NCBI GenBank assembly: GCA_022842725.1 | Contig: JALHOZ010000006.1 | Coordinates: forward strand, 62,001 to 126,000 | DNA: 64,000 bases | Direction: 5' to 3' | Origin: Saprospiraceae bacterium | GTDB taxonomy: Bacteria > Bacteroidota > Bacteroidia > Chitinophagales > Saprospiraceae | Shown here: one piece after another, positions 8,306 to 17,718 of the stretch | Position numbering within the stretch: the first letter of the stretch is position 1 | Layout: each line of letters begins with the position of its first letter | Made by a program: the position numbers and the translations under genes | The notes under the pieces: generated by a model | The model's input: only the letters and a program-made list of their open reading frames with translations | Database searches by the model: none | What the model was told of the DNA's origin: nothing

Positions 8306-8788
8306 TCAATTATTATTGCCTGAAATCTGTTCAAAAAGTAAAGTTACTGAAGGCTCTTCCTCTTTTTTAACCGGTAAAAATCCTTGTTCAAATAAGGCAA
8401 ATACGGCCTGATTTTTATCTGATGTTATCAATTTTTCTCCCTTTTGTATCTGAATATCCTGAGATCTTACATCTGTAGAATGGAAGTCATCCTTATCTTG
8501 TGACCCTTTTTTAGAAAGTACAATCATTTCAAATCGAGTCTCCAAAACTTTGATGTACTTGTGATGATTTGGTGATTTAAAATACAAAAAATTTGTTTTA
8601 GCTATCAATGTTTCAAAAACAAAATCACTAAACAAGGTTACATAAGCATCTCTTTTAGTAGGATCCTCTTCCTGCCATTTTTTCCAATCTGAAGCTCCAA
8701 CTCCCTGAGCAGCTAAAAATTTGATAAAATCCTGTTCCAGAGCATTCAACTCATCCATTTGTAAAATCCTGTATTTTGGCATAGACAT
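8306..8788 (-). CDS. Conserved Bacteroidota protein, DUF6495-like
   Basis: This 160-residue soluble protein has no signal peptide or membrane segment. The N-terminal part (KYRILQMDELNALEQDFIKFL, then DWKKWQEEDPTKRDAY) looks like DUF6495, a Bacteroidota family without known function; I make this assignment from memory of the pattern. The C-terminal half is charged and less conserved-looking. It is followed leftward after 85 bases by the adenosyltransferase. Confidence 0.6.
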   Translation of the reverse strand: MSMPKYRILQMDELNALEQDFIKFLAAQGVGASDWKKWQEEDPTKRDAYVTLFSDFVFETLIAKTNFLYFKSPNHHKYIKVLETRFEMIVLSKKGSQDKDDFHSTDVRSQDIQIQKGEKLITSDKNQAVFALFEQGFLPVKKEEEPSVTLLFEQISGNNN

Positions 8789-8922
8789 ATTTTGGAATGC
8801 AAAAATGATAGGTTAAAACAATATGTATAGACTTTTTTAAGGAAATTTTAAAGATTGACAGCTAAAAATCTTAAAATCTTATTAAAATTTTCAAAAACCC
8901 GAACCGGGAGAAAAAAAGTTTT

Positions 8923-8930
8923 TATTTTTG
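8923..8930 (+). promoter_or_regulatory. -7 promoter element (TATTTTTG)
   Basis: Exact TAnnTTTG match 16 bases before the ATG of the zinc-ribbon gene at 8947, which would give a leader of only about ten bases. No clear -33 TTG. Confidence 0.5.
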
Positions 8931-8946
8931 AATAAAAAAAACTGAA

Positions 8947-9327
8947 ATGGAAAAAGAAATTATTAAAACAAAAAGAATTTGCCTTGAATGTGATGAAAAA
9001 CTAATCGGACGCAAAGATAAAAAATTCTGTAGTGATCAATGCCGAACTTCCTTTTTCAACCGGATGAATAGCGACCAGTCCAAGTTTATGAAGAACATCA
9101 ACAATATCCTGCGCAAAAACAGAAAAATTCTTGAAAGTATGGTTTCCGGCAGGTCCTCAAAAGTACAACGCTTTGAGCTATTGGATGAAGGGTTTAAATT
9201 TTCATACTTTACCAATGAGTATATCACCAAAACAGGAAAAACATACAGGTTTTGTTACGAATTCGGATATGTTCCTGTTGATATCAACAGCTTTATGATT
9301 GTTCAACGTAAGGAATACATTGACTAA
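8947..9327 (+). CDS. Small zinc-ribbon-like conserved protein
   Basis: The 126-residue protein begins with a treble-clef-like cysteine set: Cys12 and Cys15 (CLEC), then Cys28 and Cys32 (CSDQC), followed by RTSFFNR, similar to short DUF2116-type zinc ribbons. The middle is a basic helix (KFMKNINNILRKNRKILESM) and the C-terminus is aromatic-rich (FKFSYFTNEYITKTGKTYRFCYEFGY). Such proteins recur in Bacteroidota as hypothetical proteins. The basic helix and zinc ribbon suggest nucleic-acid binding, which is inference. Confidence 0.7.
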   Translation: MEKEIIKTKRICLECDEKLIGRKDKKFCSDQCRTSFFNRMNSDQSKFMKNINNILRKNRKILESMVSGRSSKVQRFELLDEGFKFSYFTNEYITKTGKTYRFCYEFGYVPVDINSFMIVQRKEYID

Positions 9328-9437
9328 ACTGCAGATACAAATAAGGATTTCCAATTATTTTCAATTACCCATAAAACAGAGATAGACAATTCTTAGAAAA
9401 TCCGGCTTTAAAAACTGTTTTCCACGAAAATAATATG

Positions 9438-9445
9438 TAATTTTG
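9438..9445 (+). promoter_or_regulatory. -7 promoter element (TAATTTTG)
   Basis: Exact TAnnTTTG match. It overlaps the TTG codon at 9443 that would open the downstream frame, so that codon cannot be the start if the promoter is used. No clear -33 TTG. Confidence 0.5.
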
Positions 9446-9484
9446 CCACAAATATTGGATTTTAAACCCACAAAATATTACAAT

Positions 9485-10450
9485 TTGTTAGGACTGTTCA
9501 GAAGCCATTACGCGATAAACCATTTATTTCTGTTAGGGTATATTTTTATTATAAGATTTAACCTTTTTTATGTCAACATTCCTGCAGAAAATCAAGAAAC
9601 AACCTGGCTGTTTCAACAGATATTAAAACTGGTTCCCAACTCATTTATAATCCATCTTTTATCCGTTTTGTTGATTTGGATTCAGGCTATACTAATCAAC
9701 AACCTGGTTAACAGCCATAAACTCAGTAAGGAAAACAGTGTATTGCCTGGACTTTGGTTTGCACTGTTGATCTCTTTGATACCGGCAACTGCTTCACTCA
9801 ATCCCATTATCATTGCCAATACATTTCTTATTCTGGGTTTTGTAAATATAATTGAATCAACAAAACAGGTTGATATTCGCCATAATCTGTTTAATGCTGG
9901 ATTGTTTTTCACCATAGCATCATTCATTTACACGCCATACACTATGATGCTGGTACCCGGATTTATAGGTTTTTATATTTTTAAATCGTTAAAGCCCTCC
10001 GGAAATCTTCAATTAATAACGGGAGTTGTTACTGCCGTTATATTGATATTTGGCTCTTATTATATCTCGACAGGACAAATACATTCAGGTGTTTATCTCC
10101 GGTTTATACATCCCGGACAATTGTTTCATATGCCGGAATATTCTATATTCGTTTTTTCCGGACTCTATCTTTTGGCATTAGCGTACTCCTTATTTTGTTA
10201 TCCTGACCTCACTTTTAAAAAAAATATACAAACACGAAAAAAAATTGAAATCCCCTATCTCATTTCCTTGTTTGCGGCATTGACTGTTATTATGTTTTTT
10301 GATAACCACATAGGTCAAATTGCTATACTAGCTTTCCCTTTAGGTACATTAATCGGAATACGAACTGCGGAAAACAAATCCATCTTGTTATCTGAAATAT
10401 TTCATTTGATATTTCTTGGTGGTCTTATATATATTCAACTACTGTCCTGA
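9485..10450 (+). CDS. Polytopic membrane protein, DUF6427-like
   Basis: About 320 residues with roughly ten hydrophobic segments and short loops. The N-terminal GLFRSHYAINHLFLLGYIFIIR pattern is like DUF6427, a Bacteroidota integral membrane family of unknown role. The start is uncertain because no ATG is available. The frame opens at a TTG at 9443, which lies inside the -7 element. A TTG at 9485 gives LGLFRSHYAIN at the very N-terminus, which fits the family best, and is used here. TTG at 9455 is an alternative. The gene stands alone. Confidence 0.7.
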   Translation: MLGLFRSHYAINHLFLLGYIFIIRFNLFYVNIPAENQETTWLFQQILKLVPNSFIIHLLSVLLIWIQAILINNLVNSHKLSKENSVLPGLWFALLISLIPATASLNPIIIANTFLILGFVNIIESTKQVDIRHNLFNAGLFFTIASFIYTPYTMMLVPGFIGFYIFKSLKPSGNLQLITGVVTAVILIFGSYYISTGQIHSGVYLRFIHPGQLFHMPEYSIFVFSGLYLLALAYSLFCYPDLTFKKNIQTRKKIEIPYLISLFAALTVIMFFDNHIGQIAILAFPLGTLIGIRTAENKSILLSEIFHLIFLGGLIYIQLLS

Positions 10451-10506
10451 AAATATTGATTATCAATCATTTGCTCAAAACAGATCATTTTCTTAAAATG
10501 ATAATA

Positions 10507-10520
10507 ATGATTAAAATCAT
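10507..10520. promoter_or_regulatory. FNR/CRP-like palindrome ATGAT-N4-ATCAT
   Basis: A perfect 5-4-5 inverted repeat (ATGAT, TAAA, ATCAT) centred about 60 bases before the GNAT gene at 10573. It has the same half-sites and spacing as the site before the copper-ATPase gene (49574-49587). CRP/FNR-family regulators bind this architecture; use here is inference, and the following -7 candidate (10545-10552) is poor. Confidence 0.35.
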
Positions 10521-10572
10521 CCGATAAAACAACAAATAGCCCCATAATTCCGGGAATAAAAAAATCAAATAC

Positions 10573-11034
10573 ATGAATCAGCAGTCAGAAAACTTTATCA
10601 TACAATCCTGGTCTGAACATGAAGTCAGGTCAGTGTATGATATGGTCGTTTTATTAGCACACTTTGAAAAAGAACCTGATGCTGTTATCACAACTCCGGA
10701 AGATTATCTTGAAGCTTTTAAAAACGGCCTAATATCCGGCCATCTGGCAAAAACGGAAAACGGAAATATAGCCGGAATGACATTATTTTATGAAACTTTT
10801 TCAACCTGGAAAGGAAAAATGTTATATCTCGAAGATTTTTTTGTTCTTCAGGAATTCAGAAACAAAGGAGTCGGTGACTTGTTGTTTGAAGCTTATATAA
10901 ATGAAGCAAAAATACGAAAATGTACCTCGCTCAAATGGCAGGTTTTGGATTGGAATGACCAAGCCGTCCGATTTTATGAAAAAAGAGGTGCCGAAATCCT
11001 GAAAGACTGGTGGACGTGCCGGGTGATTTTATAA
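10573..11034 (+). CDS. GNAT family N-acetyltransferase
   Basis: The 153-residue protein fits the GNAT fold. The acetyl-CoA pyrophosphate loop is visible as VLQEFRNKGVGDLLFEA (the Q/R-x-x-G-x-G/A signature), preceded by the strand LYLEDFFV and followed by SLKWQVLDWNDQAVRFYEKRGAEI, the typical motif B region. The length and YLEDFFV/WNDQAVRFYEK pattern resemble diamine (spermidine-type) acetyltransferases, but the substrate cannot be fixed. It is monocistronic; a palindrome at 10507-10520 lies upstream. Confidence 0.88.
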   Translation: MNQQSENFIIQSWSEHEVRSVYDMVVLLAHFEKEPDAVITTPEDYLEAFKNGLISGHLAKTENGNIAGMTLFYETFSTWKGKMLYLEDFFVLQEFRNKGVGDLLFEAYINEAKIRKCTSLKWQVLDWNDQAVRFYEKRGAEILKDWWTCRVIL

Positions 11035-11176
11035 AGTTTTTTGTATGATTTGTCTTGGTGGAGAAAGAAAAGGAAGTTTTTTTCCTCAATAGTAAACTAT
11101 CCTTTATTTTTACACTTTTAACTAAACATCGATGGAAAAGATTATTACATTTCAATTTACGCCAAAATTTTATACC

Positions 11177-14100
11177 ATGAAGTATATTTTTACTCTCATT
11201 TCTGTGTTAATCACCTTGGTTTCCTTCGGACAAACCAATTCATTCTGGTCTGTTCGTCAGCAAAAAATTAAATCTGATGAGACATGGTCAGTTCAACCAC
11301 TGAATTATACTTCCCTTCATTTGAATTTTGACGATATTTTCAAAAAATTAGCTGACTTGACTGAAGGTCAGAAAATACAAATAAACATTCCTAATCCGGA
11401 AGGAGATTTTGATCTTTTTCAAATTGAAGCTGCAAATATATTTGAAGAAAACCTGCAACTGAAATTCAAAAATTTCAGAAGTTATTATGGGAGTCACATG
11501 AGTCGAAAGACGGAAAAAATCGCTTTGAGCCTCTCTCCATTCGGTTGTCATGTTATGGTCATCAAACAAAATGGAGAACAATATTACATAGACCCGATTT
11601 TTCTTAATAAACCTTCTGAAAATGTAGTATACTACAAAAAGGACTTGCAAAGAAAGGTTTCAAAACAATTTTTCTGTAAACTTCCCGAAATATCAGAGAC
11701 CGAAACACCTGACAATATCGAAAACGTAAAAAATTTTGAGTCTTCGGAGAGAACCGGAGACTGCAGACTAAGGACGTACAGATTAGCACTCGCGTGTACC
11801 GGGGAATATGCTAATTTTCATGGCGGAACAGTCGAAAAAGTTATGGCAGCATATAATGTTGCAGTTACCAGACTAAACATGGTATACAGAAAGGAAATTG
11901 GTATTTTTATGAGATTGGTCGAAAACACCGATCAATTGATTTTTTTAAATGCCGGCACAGACCCTTACTCTAATAATAATACCGGGAATATGTTGAGTCA
12001 AAATCAGACAACGGTAGACAATATCATCGGGAGAAACAATTATGATATTGGCCACGTTTTTGGTACAGGTGAGGGCGGTATTGCCTCTCTGGGCTCCGTG
12101 TGTAGCAATAACCGAAAAGCTCAGGGTGTGACCGGCAGACCTTCTCCTGTGGGTGATGCATTTTTTATTGATTATGTTGCACATGAGATGGGTCATCAAT
12201 TTAGGGCAAACCATACTCAGAATAATTCCTGCCAAAGAAATAATGCCACAGCGATGGAGCCTGGAAGTGCAAGTACCATTATGGGTTATGCCGGAATCTG
12301 TGCTCCTGATGTTCAAAACAACAGTAATGATTATTTTCATGCCATCAGCCTTTCAGAAATGTCAGGTTTTATTTTAAGTCAGAATAATTGTGGTGTTATA
12401 GAAAATCTTGGCAATAATCGACCTGAACTTACCCTTGACAAAACAAACTATACCATTCCTGTTTCTACACCATTTGTTTTAAACGGCTCCGCTGTAGATA
12501 CCGACGATGATGAAATTACCTATACCTGGGAACAAATGAACAATGAAACCGCGCTTATGCCGCCAAGAGCGACCAATACCGTCGGACCTATGTTCAGATC
12601 GATATCACCCTCTGTGAATTCATCCAGATATTTCCCTGATTTGACAGGCAAATTCGGACAATGGGAAGTACTTCCTTCAGTGGCCCGAAGTATGTCGTTT
12701 CGCTGCACCGTCAGAGACAACAGTGACCGGGGAGGATGTACCGATGAAGCAAGTATTACCCTTCAATCCATAACTTCTGCAGGCCCTTTTAATGTTACGC
12801 TTCCCAGCCTTAATAATCTAATTTGGGAAACAGGTGGATTGGGCAGTGTGCAATGGAATGTAGCAAATACTGATAAAGCACCGGTCAATTGTTTATTGGT
12901 TAACATCTACCTTTCTGTTGACGGAGGTTTAACCTATCCGTATCTTTTGGCTGAAAATATACCGAATAACGGAAGTTATTTGGTGACTGTACCGAATCTC
13001 CCGACAAACAAAGCCAAAGTTATGGTCAAAGCATCTGACAATGTATTTTTTGATACTTCAAATTTTCCATTTACCATCAAAAATTCATTTGCCATAACTT
13101 ATGAAAATAAAAAACAAGAGATTTGTCAAACAAATGCAATATTTCCTTTTGAAGTCAAATCACTCGATAATAACGCCAATCACCGGATAACTTTTGAATT
13201 AATGGAAGCACCAACTGGCATTACCGTTACTTTTCCGGATACAATAACTCAATTACCTTTTTCGGGACAAATTGAAGTTTCATCCAATTTTACTTTTGAT
13301 ACAGGAGAATTAATGTTTGTTTTTAATGTCAATAATCCTCCTTACCAATTTAAGGATACTTTATACATTTACAGCAACGGACCCCTGGAAAGTACCCGAT
13401 TCGTTTTAAATCAACCGGCAATTGGAACATCTTTTCCGTCGGGAACATCAATGGTTTTATGTTCCTGGAACGAAGTGGTCAACGGAAAATATATGGTTCA
13501 AATCTCTACCCATGCTGATTTTATAGATTCACTGACTTCTCAATTTGTTCTTGACAAATCAGAATTGTTGTTCAATACAGAAAATAATCTGTATTTCCTT
13601 CGGGGAAAAGTTCTTTCAGATTGTGGTGAAACACCTTGGTCGGAAACCTATATGTTCAGTACTGACGGAAAAACAAAATATACTGACCCCCTCTTAAGAA
13701 ACAACAATCTTATTGTAAACAAAAATCAGCCAAAATTAATCAGTAAGTTGAATATTGACATAGATTATGAAGTAAGACGACCATTCTCGTTCAGAATCCT
13801 TACCATTCCCACAGAAGGGATTATTACCCTGACAAAAAATAATCTGACAGACACTTTGGCCCCGGGAGATCTTTTTAATCTGGAAGATATTTATGCTGGA
13901 AATGTGACATATATACATCAGGGAGGCTCTTCGACAGAAGACCATGTAGCCCTTTTTATTGACAACGATGAAGATCGTTCATCCCCGTTTATTCTATTTA
14001 TAAATATTTTACAAAACGGCCAATTTCAGGCTCAGGCAGAACTTATATCTGACATAAGATGTCATGGTGAAAACGGTTTCATAAAATTATGGGTCAATGG

Positions 14101-15586
14101 TGGAACACCACCTTATCGGTATAATATTTTTGGTGGAAATCAATTTATACAACTCCTTGATGATCCAATACAATTACCGGCAGGACAATATCTGTTTATT
14201 GTTAAAGACTCATTAAACAATGAATACATTACCAACAGAATTGCTGTCAAACAACCATCTAAACTGACCAATCAAACCGCCACTTCGTTTTATGACCTGA
14301 ATATTGTAAGCTCAGGTGGTGCCGGCTTCAGCAGGACGTACAGCATTAATGGTATATTAAATGATACTCCTACGTTGATAAACGTTCCGAACGGCACGTA
14401 TATAACAGGGGTTACAGACTTCAATCAGTGTACCACTTATGACACAACAGAAGTTAATATAACTCCACTTACCATAGACAGCCTGATTTATAATGACAGT
14501 CTTCTTTGTGCTGATGATATAACAAAAGTTAATGTTGCTGTCTCCGGAGGTTTTTCACCATATAAGATTACCGTGGACGGCCTCAACACAGGGATAAATC
14601 TTATATATCTCAGGGCAGGCATACACGCTTTGCAAATAACCGACGCAGGAGGTAAAACCATTGGTCAAAACATTGTCATTTCTTCAAATCCTCCGTTATC
14701 CAATCAAGTGACCATAGACAGAAGAGAAGTTACCTGGGTCACAACGGGTGGCGTCGCTCCTTACTCCTATAGTTTGGATGGTAATAGTTTTTTTTCATTC
14801 GATTTTCTCCAGGATTTGTCTAACGGAAACTACTCTCTTTTGGTAAGGGATTCTGTGGGTTGTGAAATTACTTCCGATTTTATGGTAAATATATTGGAAT
14901 CAGTAAATCTCAATATTGAACCAATCAAATGTTATGGTAATAAAAGCAGCATCAGGATACAACCCGAAAATGGCACGCCTCCTTTCTATTTTGGTTTGAA
15001 TAAAAATCAAATGGACACCATACCCGAATTTAAAGATATTACAGCAGGTGACTATACCATATATGTGGCAGATGCTGCAGGCGATTCTTTGGAACAAAAC
15101 ATCATCATCAGCCAACCAGACAGCTTAAGTCTTAGTTTTTCAGTAAGTCTGGACACCTTGAGTTTATTGCCTTCCGGCGGAACTCCACCGTACGAATTCA
15201 GTGTGGATAATGGTTTTACTTTTTTGCCTTCCGGCACTTTCACAGGAGTTCCAAAAGGATCTTATTTTGTGCTTGTTAAAGACAAAAATGGTTGTTTAGC
15301 TGATACTCAGGTAGAAATAACCTATTCTTCAGTGAATCAATATGCACAAGACAAAAAACCGGTGATTTATCCGAATCCATCAAATGATTTTATCCGTATT
15401 TCAAATTTTGAATCTGATTTTTCAAAAATACAAGTATATTTTACGGATATCTTAGGTCAAACAATTACGATTCCGAACAACGAAGACCAAAACATCTGGG
15501 ATATCAAATATCTGAGTCCGGGGATATATTACATGAACATAAAAGATAGTTTGAACACAATCAGGTTAAGTTTTATTAAAATATAA
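11177..15586 (+). CDS. Secreted reprolysin-like metallopeptidase with SprB-like repeats and T9SS type A sorting domain
   Basis: From ATG 11177 the protein is 1469 residues and begins with a Sec signal peptide (MKYIFTLISVLITLVSFGQ). The frame is open 15 codons further to 11132, but that start would bury the signal. A metzincin zinc site HEMGHQFRANH starts at residue 336 (HExxHxxxxxH), with an upstream TYRLALACTGEYANFHGG as in reprolysin-like M12 peptidases. Several Ig-like beta domains follow, then repeats with the SprB pattern (a Cys, then GGTPPYRYN or NGTPPFYFG). The end has PVIYPNPSNDF and GIYYMNIKD, the T9SS type A signal. It should be exported by T9SS and act outside the cell. It overlaps the convergent glycosyltransferase by 11 bases. 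Confidence 0.9.
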   Translation: MKYIFTLISVLITLVSFGQTNSFWSVRQQKIKSDETWSVQPLNYTSLHLNFDDIFKKLADLTEGQKIQINIPNPEGDFDLFQIEAANIFEENLQLKFKNFRSYYGSHMSRKTEKIALSLSPFGCHVMVIKQNGEQYYIDPIFLNKPSENVVYYKKDLQRKVSKQFFCKLPEISETETPDNIENVKNFESSERTGDCRLRTYRLALACTGEYANFHGGTVEKVMAAYNVAVTRLNMVYRKEIGIFMRLVENTDQLIFLNAGTDPYSNNNTGNMLSQNQTTVDNIIGRNNYDIGHVFGTGEGGIASLGSVCSNNRKAQGVTGRPSPVGDAFFIDYVAHEMGHQFRANHTQNNSCQRNNATAMEPGSASTIMGYAGICAPDVQNNSNDYFHAISLSEMSGFILSQNNCGVIENLGNNRPELTLDKTNYTIPVSTPFVLNGSAVDTDDDEITYTWEQMNNETALMPPRATNTVGPMFRSISPSVNSSRYFPDLTGKFGQWEVLPSVARSMSFRCTVRDNSDRGGCTDEASITLQSITSAGPFNVTLPSLNNLIWETGGLGSVQWNVANTDKAPVNCLLVNIYLSVDGGLTYPYLLAENIPNNGSYLVTVPNLPTNKAKVMVKASDNVFFDTSNFPFTIKNSFAITYENKKQEICQTNAIFPFEVKSLDNNANHRITFELMEAPTGITVTFPDTITQLPFSGQIEVSSNFTFDTGELMFVFNVNNPPYQFKDTLYIYSNGPLESTRFVLNQPAIGTSFPSGTSMVLCSWNEVVNGKYMVQISTHADFIDSLTSQFVLDKSELLFNTENNLYFLRGKVLSDCGETPWSETYMFSTDGKTKYTDPLLRNNNLIVNKNQPKLISKLNIDIDYEVRRPFSFRILTIPTEGIITLTKNNLTDTLAPGDLFNLEDIYAGNVTYIHQGGSSTEDHVALFIDNDEDRSSPFILFINILQNGQFQAQAELISDIRCHGENGFIKLWVNGGTPPYRYNIFGGNQFIQLLDDPIQLPAGQYLFIVKDSLNNEYITNRIAVKQPSKLTNQTATSFYDLNIVSSGGAGFSRTYSINGILNDTPTLINVPNGTYITGVTDFNQCTTYDTTEVNITPLTIDSLIYNDSLLCADDITKVNVAVSGGFSPYKITVDGLNTGINLIYLRAGIHALQITDAGGKTIGQNIVISSNPPLSNQVTIDRREVTWVTTGGVAPYSYSLDGNSFFSFDFLQDLSNGNYSLLVRDSVGCEITSDFMVNILESVNLNIEPIKCYGNKSSIRIQPENGTPPFYFGLNKNQMDTIPEFKDITAGDYTIYVADAAGDSLEQNIIISQPDSLSLSFSVSLDTLSLLPSGGTPPYEFSVDNGFTFLPSGTFTGVPKGSYFVLVKDKNGCLADTQVEITYSSVNQYAQDKKPVIYPNPSNDFIRISNFESDFSKIQVYFTDILGQTITIPNNEDQNIWDIKYLSPGIYYMNIKDSLNTIRLSFIKI

Positions 15587-16862
15587 TATCCTCTTGTTTG
15601 TCAATATTTCGAACGTGAAATAATATTTTTTCACCATCCGATGTTAAGTCCGTATCCGTTGTATTGTTTGACAAAAGCAATAAACGTGCGTAGGCATTTT
15701 TTGGTTTCACATCATGTAATCCGCCTTTGTCTCTTACATAATGACAATATTTCATCAGTTTGAAAGCATTAAACCATTGGAAAAACCTTTTTTGAAAACC
15801 GGCAAAATCTTTTGAGTTTTGTTTACAATTTTCCAATGCTTTTTCGATCTCATTTTCTTCAAAAAAAGATATGACATCCTTATCAAAGCCCGGTTTTATT
15901 ATATTCCAATTATTTGTATACATGAGTTGCAAAGAAGTAATCAAAGGTTTTAGTTTTTCAAAGGTCATGGGATTATAAGTCAAAACAGGTTTTTTTTCCT
16001 TTAATGCATCACCAATAGCTTTACCTGTTCCAAACGGCACCCTGTGAGAAATTCTGGGTGATGGAAAAACACAAGTATTCTTAAGTTCACAAACCTTGCC
16101 TTTATCACCAAATTTATGCAGAAAATAAAAATCCTCACCTGCCTTCCGTTTATTCATACCACCATATAAAACATAAGATGATGCCTTGACAGCCATACTG
16201 CTTCCTATGGTTTGAAAGGCATAAGGCAGTCCAAGCCACTTCTGAAAATGAATAAAAAGCCTGAGGTGTAGCTCGTAATCCACGACGGTTTTTATCACGT
16301 CAACACCATATCTTTTAACATCCAAAACGTGTTCAAAATGGATGGAAACTGCGTCACACCTTTTATTTTTTTGAAAATAATCCTTTAATGCGGACAAATA
16401 ATTTAATGCAACCAAACTATCTGCATCCAGGCAAACCAGAACACCTTCTTTATGTTTTTTTTCTAATATTCTTACAGCCAGATCCATTCCCGTTTTTCTG
16501 GCAAGTCCTACTCCTGCATGTTTTGGCGGCATGGCATTATTGACAATGGCAAAAACATCAAAACCTGTGTCCTCAGCTAAGGTACCGGAAAATTGTTGTA
16601 CCGAATGTAATGACATCGCATTATTCTGATGGACACCAGCATCCGCGCCTTCCGGAGCATTGATGACCACAATCACTTGTGTTGCAACCGGACAGAATAT
16701 ATAAGAAGCATACAAACTTTTTAGTACTAAAGTAATATCACCTTCATCATAACAAGGTATAACAACGATCAATTCAGGATTTATATCCGGAATCTGCCGG
16801 TCAAAGGAAAATTCGTTCGCATATCTGTCAAGATAATGTCTGTATACTTTAGCTAAATCCAA
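15576..16862 (-). CDS. Glycosyltransferase family 2 protein
   Basis: The 428-residue protein has the GT-A entry ELIVVIPCYDEGDI and the metal-binding DxD-like LVCLDADSLVALNYL. A later KRKAGEDFYFLHKFG segment corresponds to the acceptor-site ED motif of GT2 enzymes. No transmembrane helices are evident, so it is probably a soluble or peripheral enzyme using a nucleotide-sugar donor. It faces the secreted peptidase gene tail to tail with an 11-base overlap and has its own -7 element upstream. Nothing in the sequence identifies donor or acceptor. Confidence 0.85.
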   Translation of the reverse strand: MDLAKVYRHYLDRYANEFSFDRQIPDINPELIVVIPCYDEGDITLVLKSLYASYIFCPVATQVIVVINAPEGADAGVHQNNAMSLHSVQQFSGTLAEDTGFDVFAIVNNAMPPKHAGVGLARKTGMDLAVRILEKKHKEGVLVCLDADSLVALNYLSALKDYFQKNKRCDAVSIHFEHVLDVKRYGVDVIKTVVDYELHLRLFIHFQKWLGLPYAFQTIGSSMAVKASSYVLYGGMNKRKAGEDFYFLHKFGDKGKVCELKNTCVFPSPRISHRVPFGTGKAIGDALKEKKPVLTYNPMTFEKLKPLITSLQLMYTNNWNIIKPGFDKDVISFFEENEIEKALENCKQNSKDFAGFQKRFFQWFNAFKLMKYCHYVRDKGGLHDVKPKNAYARLLLLSNNTTDTDLTSDGEKILFHVRNIDKQEDIIF

Positions 16863-16882
16863 AACACATCGTATTTAAGAAA

Positions 16883-16890
16883 CAAAGATA
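16883..16890 (-). promoter_or_regulatory. -7 promoter element (TATCTTTG, minus strand)
   Basis: On the minus strand this reads TATCTTTG, an exact match about 20 bases before the GT2 start at 16862. It forms a divergent pair with the WbqC promoter at 16948-16955. No -33 TTG at standard distance. Confidence 0.5.
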
Positions 16891-16947
16891 ATTCAATCTT
16901 AACATCATAAAAGAAAGGCAAACATTAAATAAAAGTACAAAAATGAA

Positions 16948-16955
16948 TAATTTTG
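16948..16955 (+). promoter_or_regulatory. -7 promoter element (TAATTTTG) giving a probable leaderless transcript
   Basis: Exact TAnnTTTG match whose last base is five bases before the ATG of the WbqC gene (16960). The predicted transcription start therefore falls at or next to the start codon, which implies a leaderless or near-leaderless mRNA. Confidence 0.5.
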
Positions 16956-16959
16956 CCCC

Positions 16960-17592
16960 ATGATACTTCTTCACGAAACGCAAACCTTCAGTCCTACATC
17001 ATTATACAAGGAATATATTTCCGTTGAGGAAGTCCGGATAGAAGCTTGTGAAAATTATCAAAAAAGAAGTCTTCGGAATAAATACTATATCCTAACTTCT
17101 CAGGGACCTCTGGCAATGACGATCCCTCTGAAAAGCGGCAAAAATGCACAAATGCCCATAAAAGAGGTTGCCATTTCTTATGAAGAAAATTGGACAAAAC
17201 ATCACCTCCAAACACTTAAATCAGCATATGGTAAAAGTCCGTTTTTCGAATTTTACTTTGACAAAATTGAAAATCTATTTCATAAAAATATCCCCGGTTT
17301 ATATGATTTTAACATGTCAGCACTTGCATTGATGTTAAAATTATTAAAACTGCCTGTAATTGTGGCTGAAACAAAGGAATATCACAAAGAAACAGATAAC
17401 CCTATTATCAATCAAAGGAATAAATTTGTAATCCAACCCGAAATACTTGAAATGAAGGAAGTACCTTATGTCCAGGTTTGGAGCAAACAATACATGTTTT
17501 ATCAGGGGCTCAGTATTCTAGATACTTTATTTTGTATGGGACCACAGACTATACAGGTTTTAACCAAACTTCACGGAAACACATATGAATAA
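16960..17592 (+). CDS. WbqC family protein
   Basis: The 210-residue protein matches the WbqC-like family: SPTSLYKEYISVEEVRIEACENYQKRSLRNKYYILT at the N-terminus (catalogued here only in outline), then PLKSGKNAQMPIKEV, HHLQTLKSAYGKSPFFEFY and NLFHKNIPGLYDFN. Family members occur in polysaccharide clusters and some have been implicated in sugar modification; the reaction is not generally established. In many Bacteroidota, as I recall, the WbqC gene lies near lepB and the parAB cluster, whereas here it is 13 kb from parB, between a GT2 enzyme and a dynamin. Confidence 0.85.
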   Translation: MILLHETQTFSPTSLYKEYISVEEVRIEACENYQKRSLRNKYYILTSQGPLAMTIPLKSGKNAQMPIKEVAISYEENWTKHHLQTLKSAYGKSPFFEFYFDKIENLFHKNIPGLYDFNMSALALMLKLLKLPVIVAETKEYHKETDNPIINQRNKFVIQPEILEMKEVPYVQVWSKQYMFYQGLSILDTLFCMGPQTIQVLTKLHGNTYE

Positions 17593-17662
17593 GTAAAGAT
17601 TTCAAACATTCTTTTTGACATGACTGCACGTCAACAGAAAGTATAATATTTGTTATGGTGGT

Positions 17663-17691
17663 TTGGAATTCGAAGAAAACCCTTAACTTTG
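17663..17691 (+). promoter_or_regulatory. Full Bacteroidota promoter (TTG, 18 nt, TAACTTTG)
   Basis: TTG at 17663-17665 and the exact -7 element TAACTTTG at 17684-17691 are separated by 18 bases, within the normal range. The start codon of the dynamin gene is at 17719, giving a leader of about 22 bases. Confidence 0.7.
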
Positions 17692-17718
17692 ATTTTTTAA
17701 AACCTGGTTTTTAAACAT

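Noticed and set aside
17615-17634. Hairpin TTGAC ... GTCAA before the dynamin promoter
   Set aside because: Five-base stem without a U-tract; too short to be called a terminator or operator.
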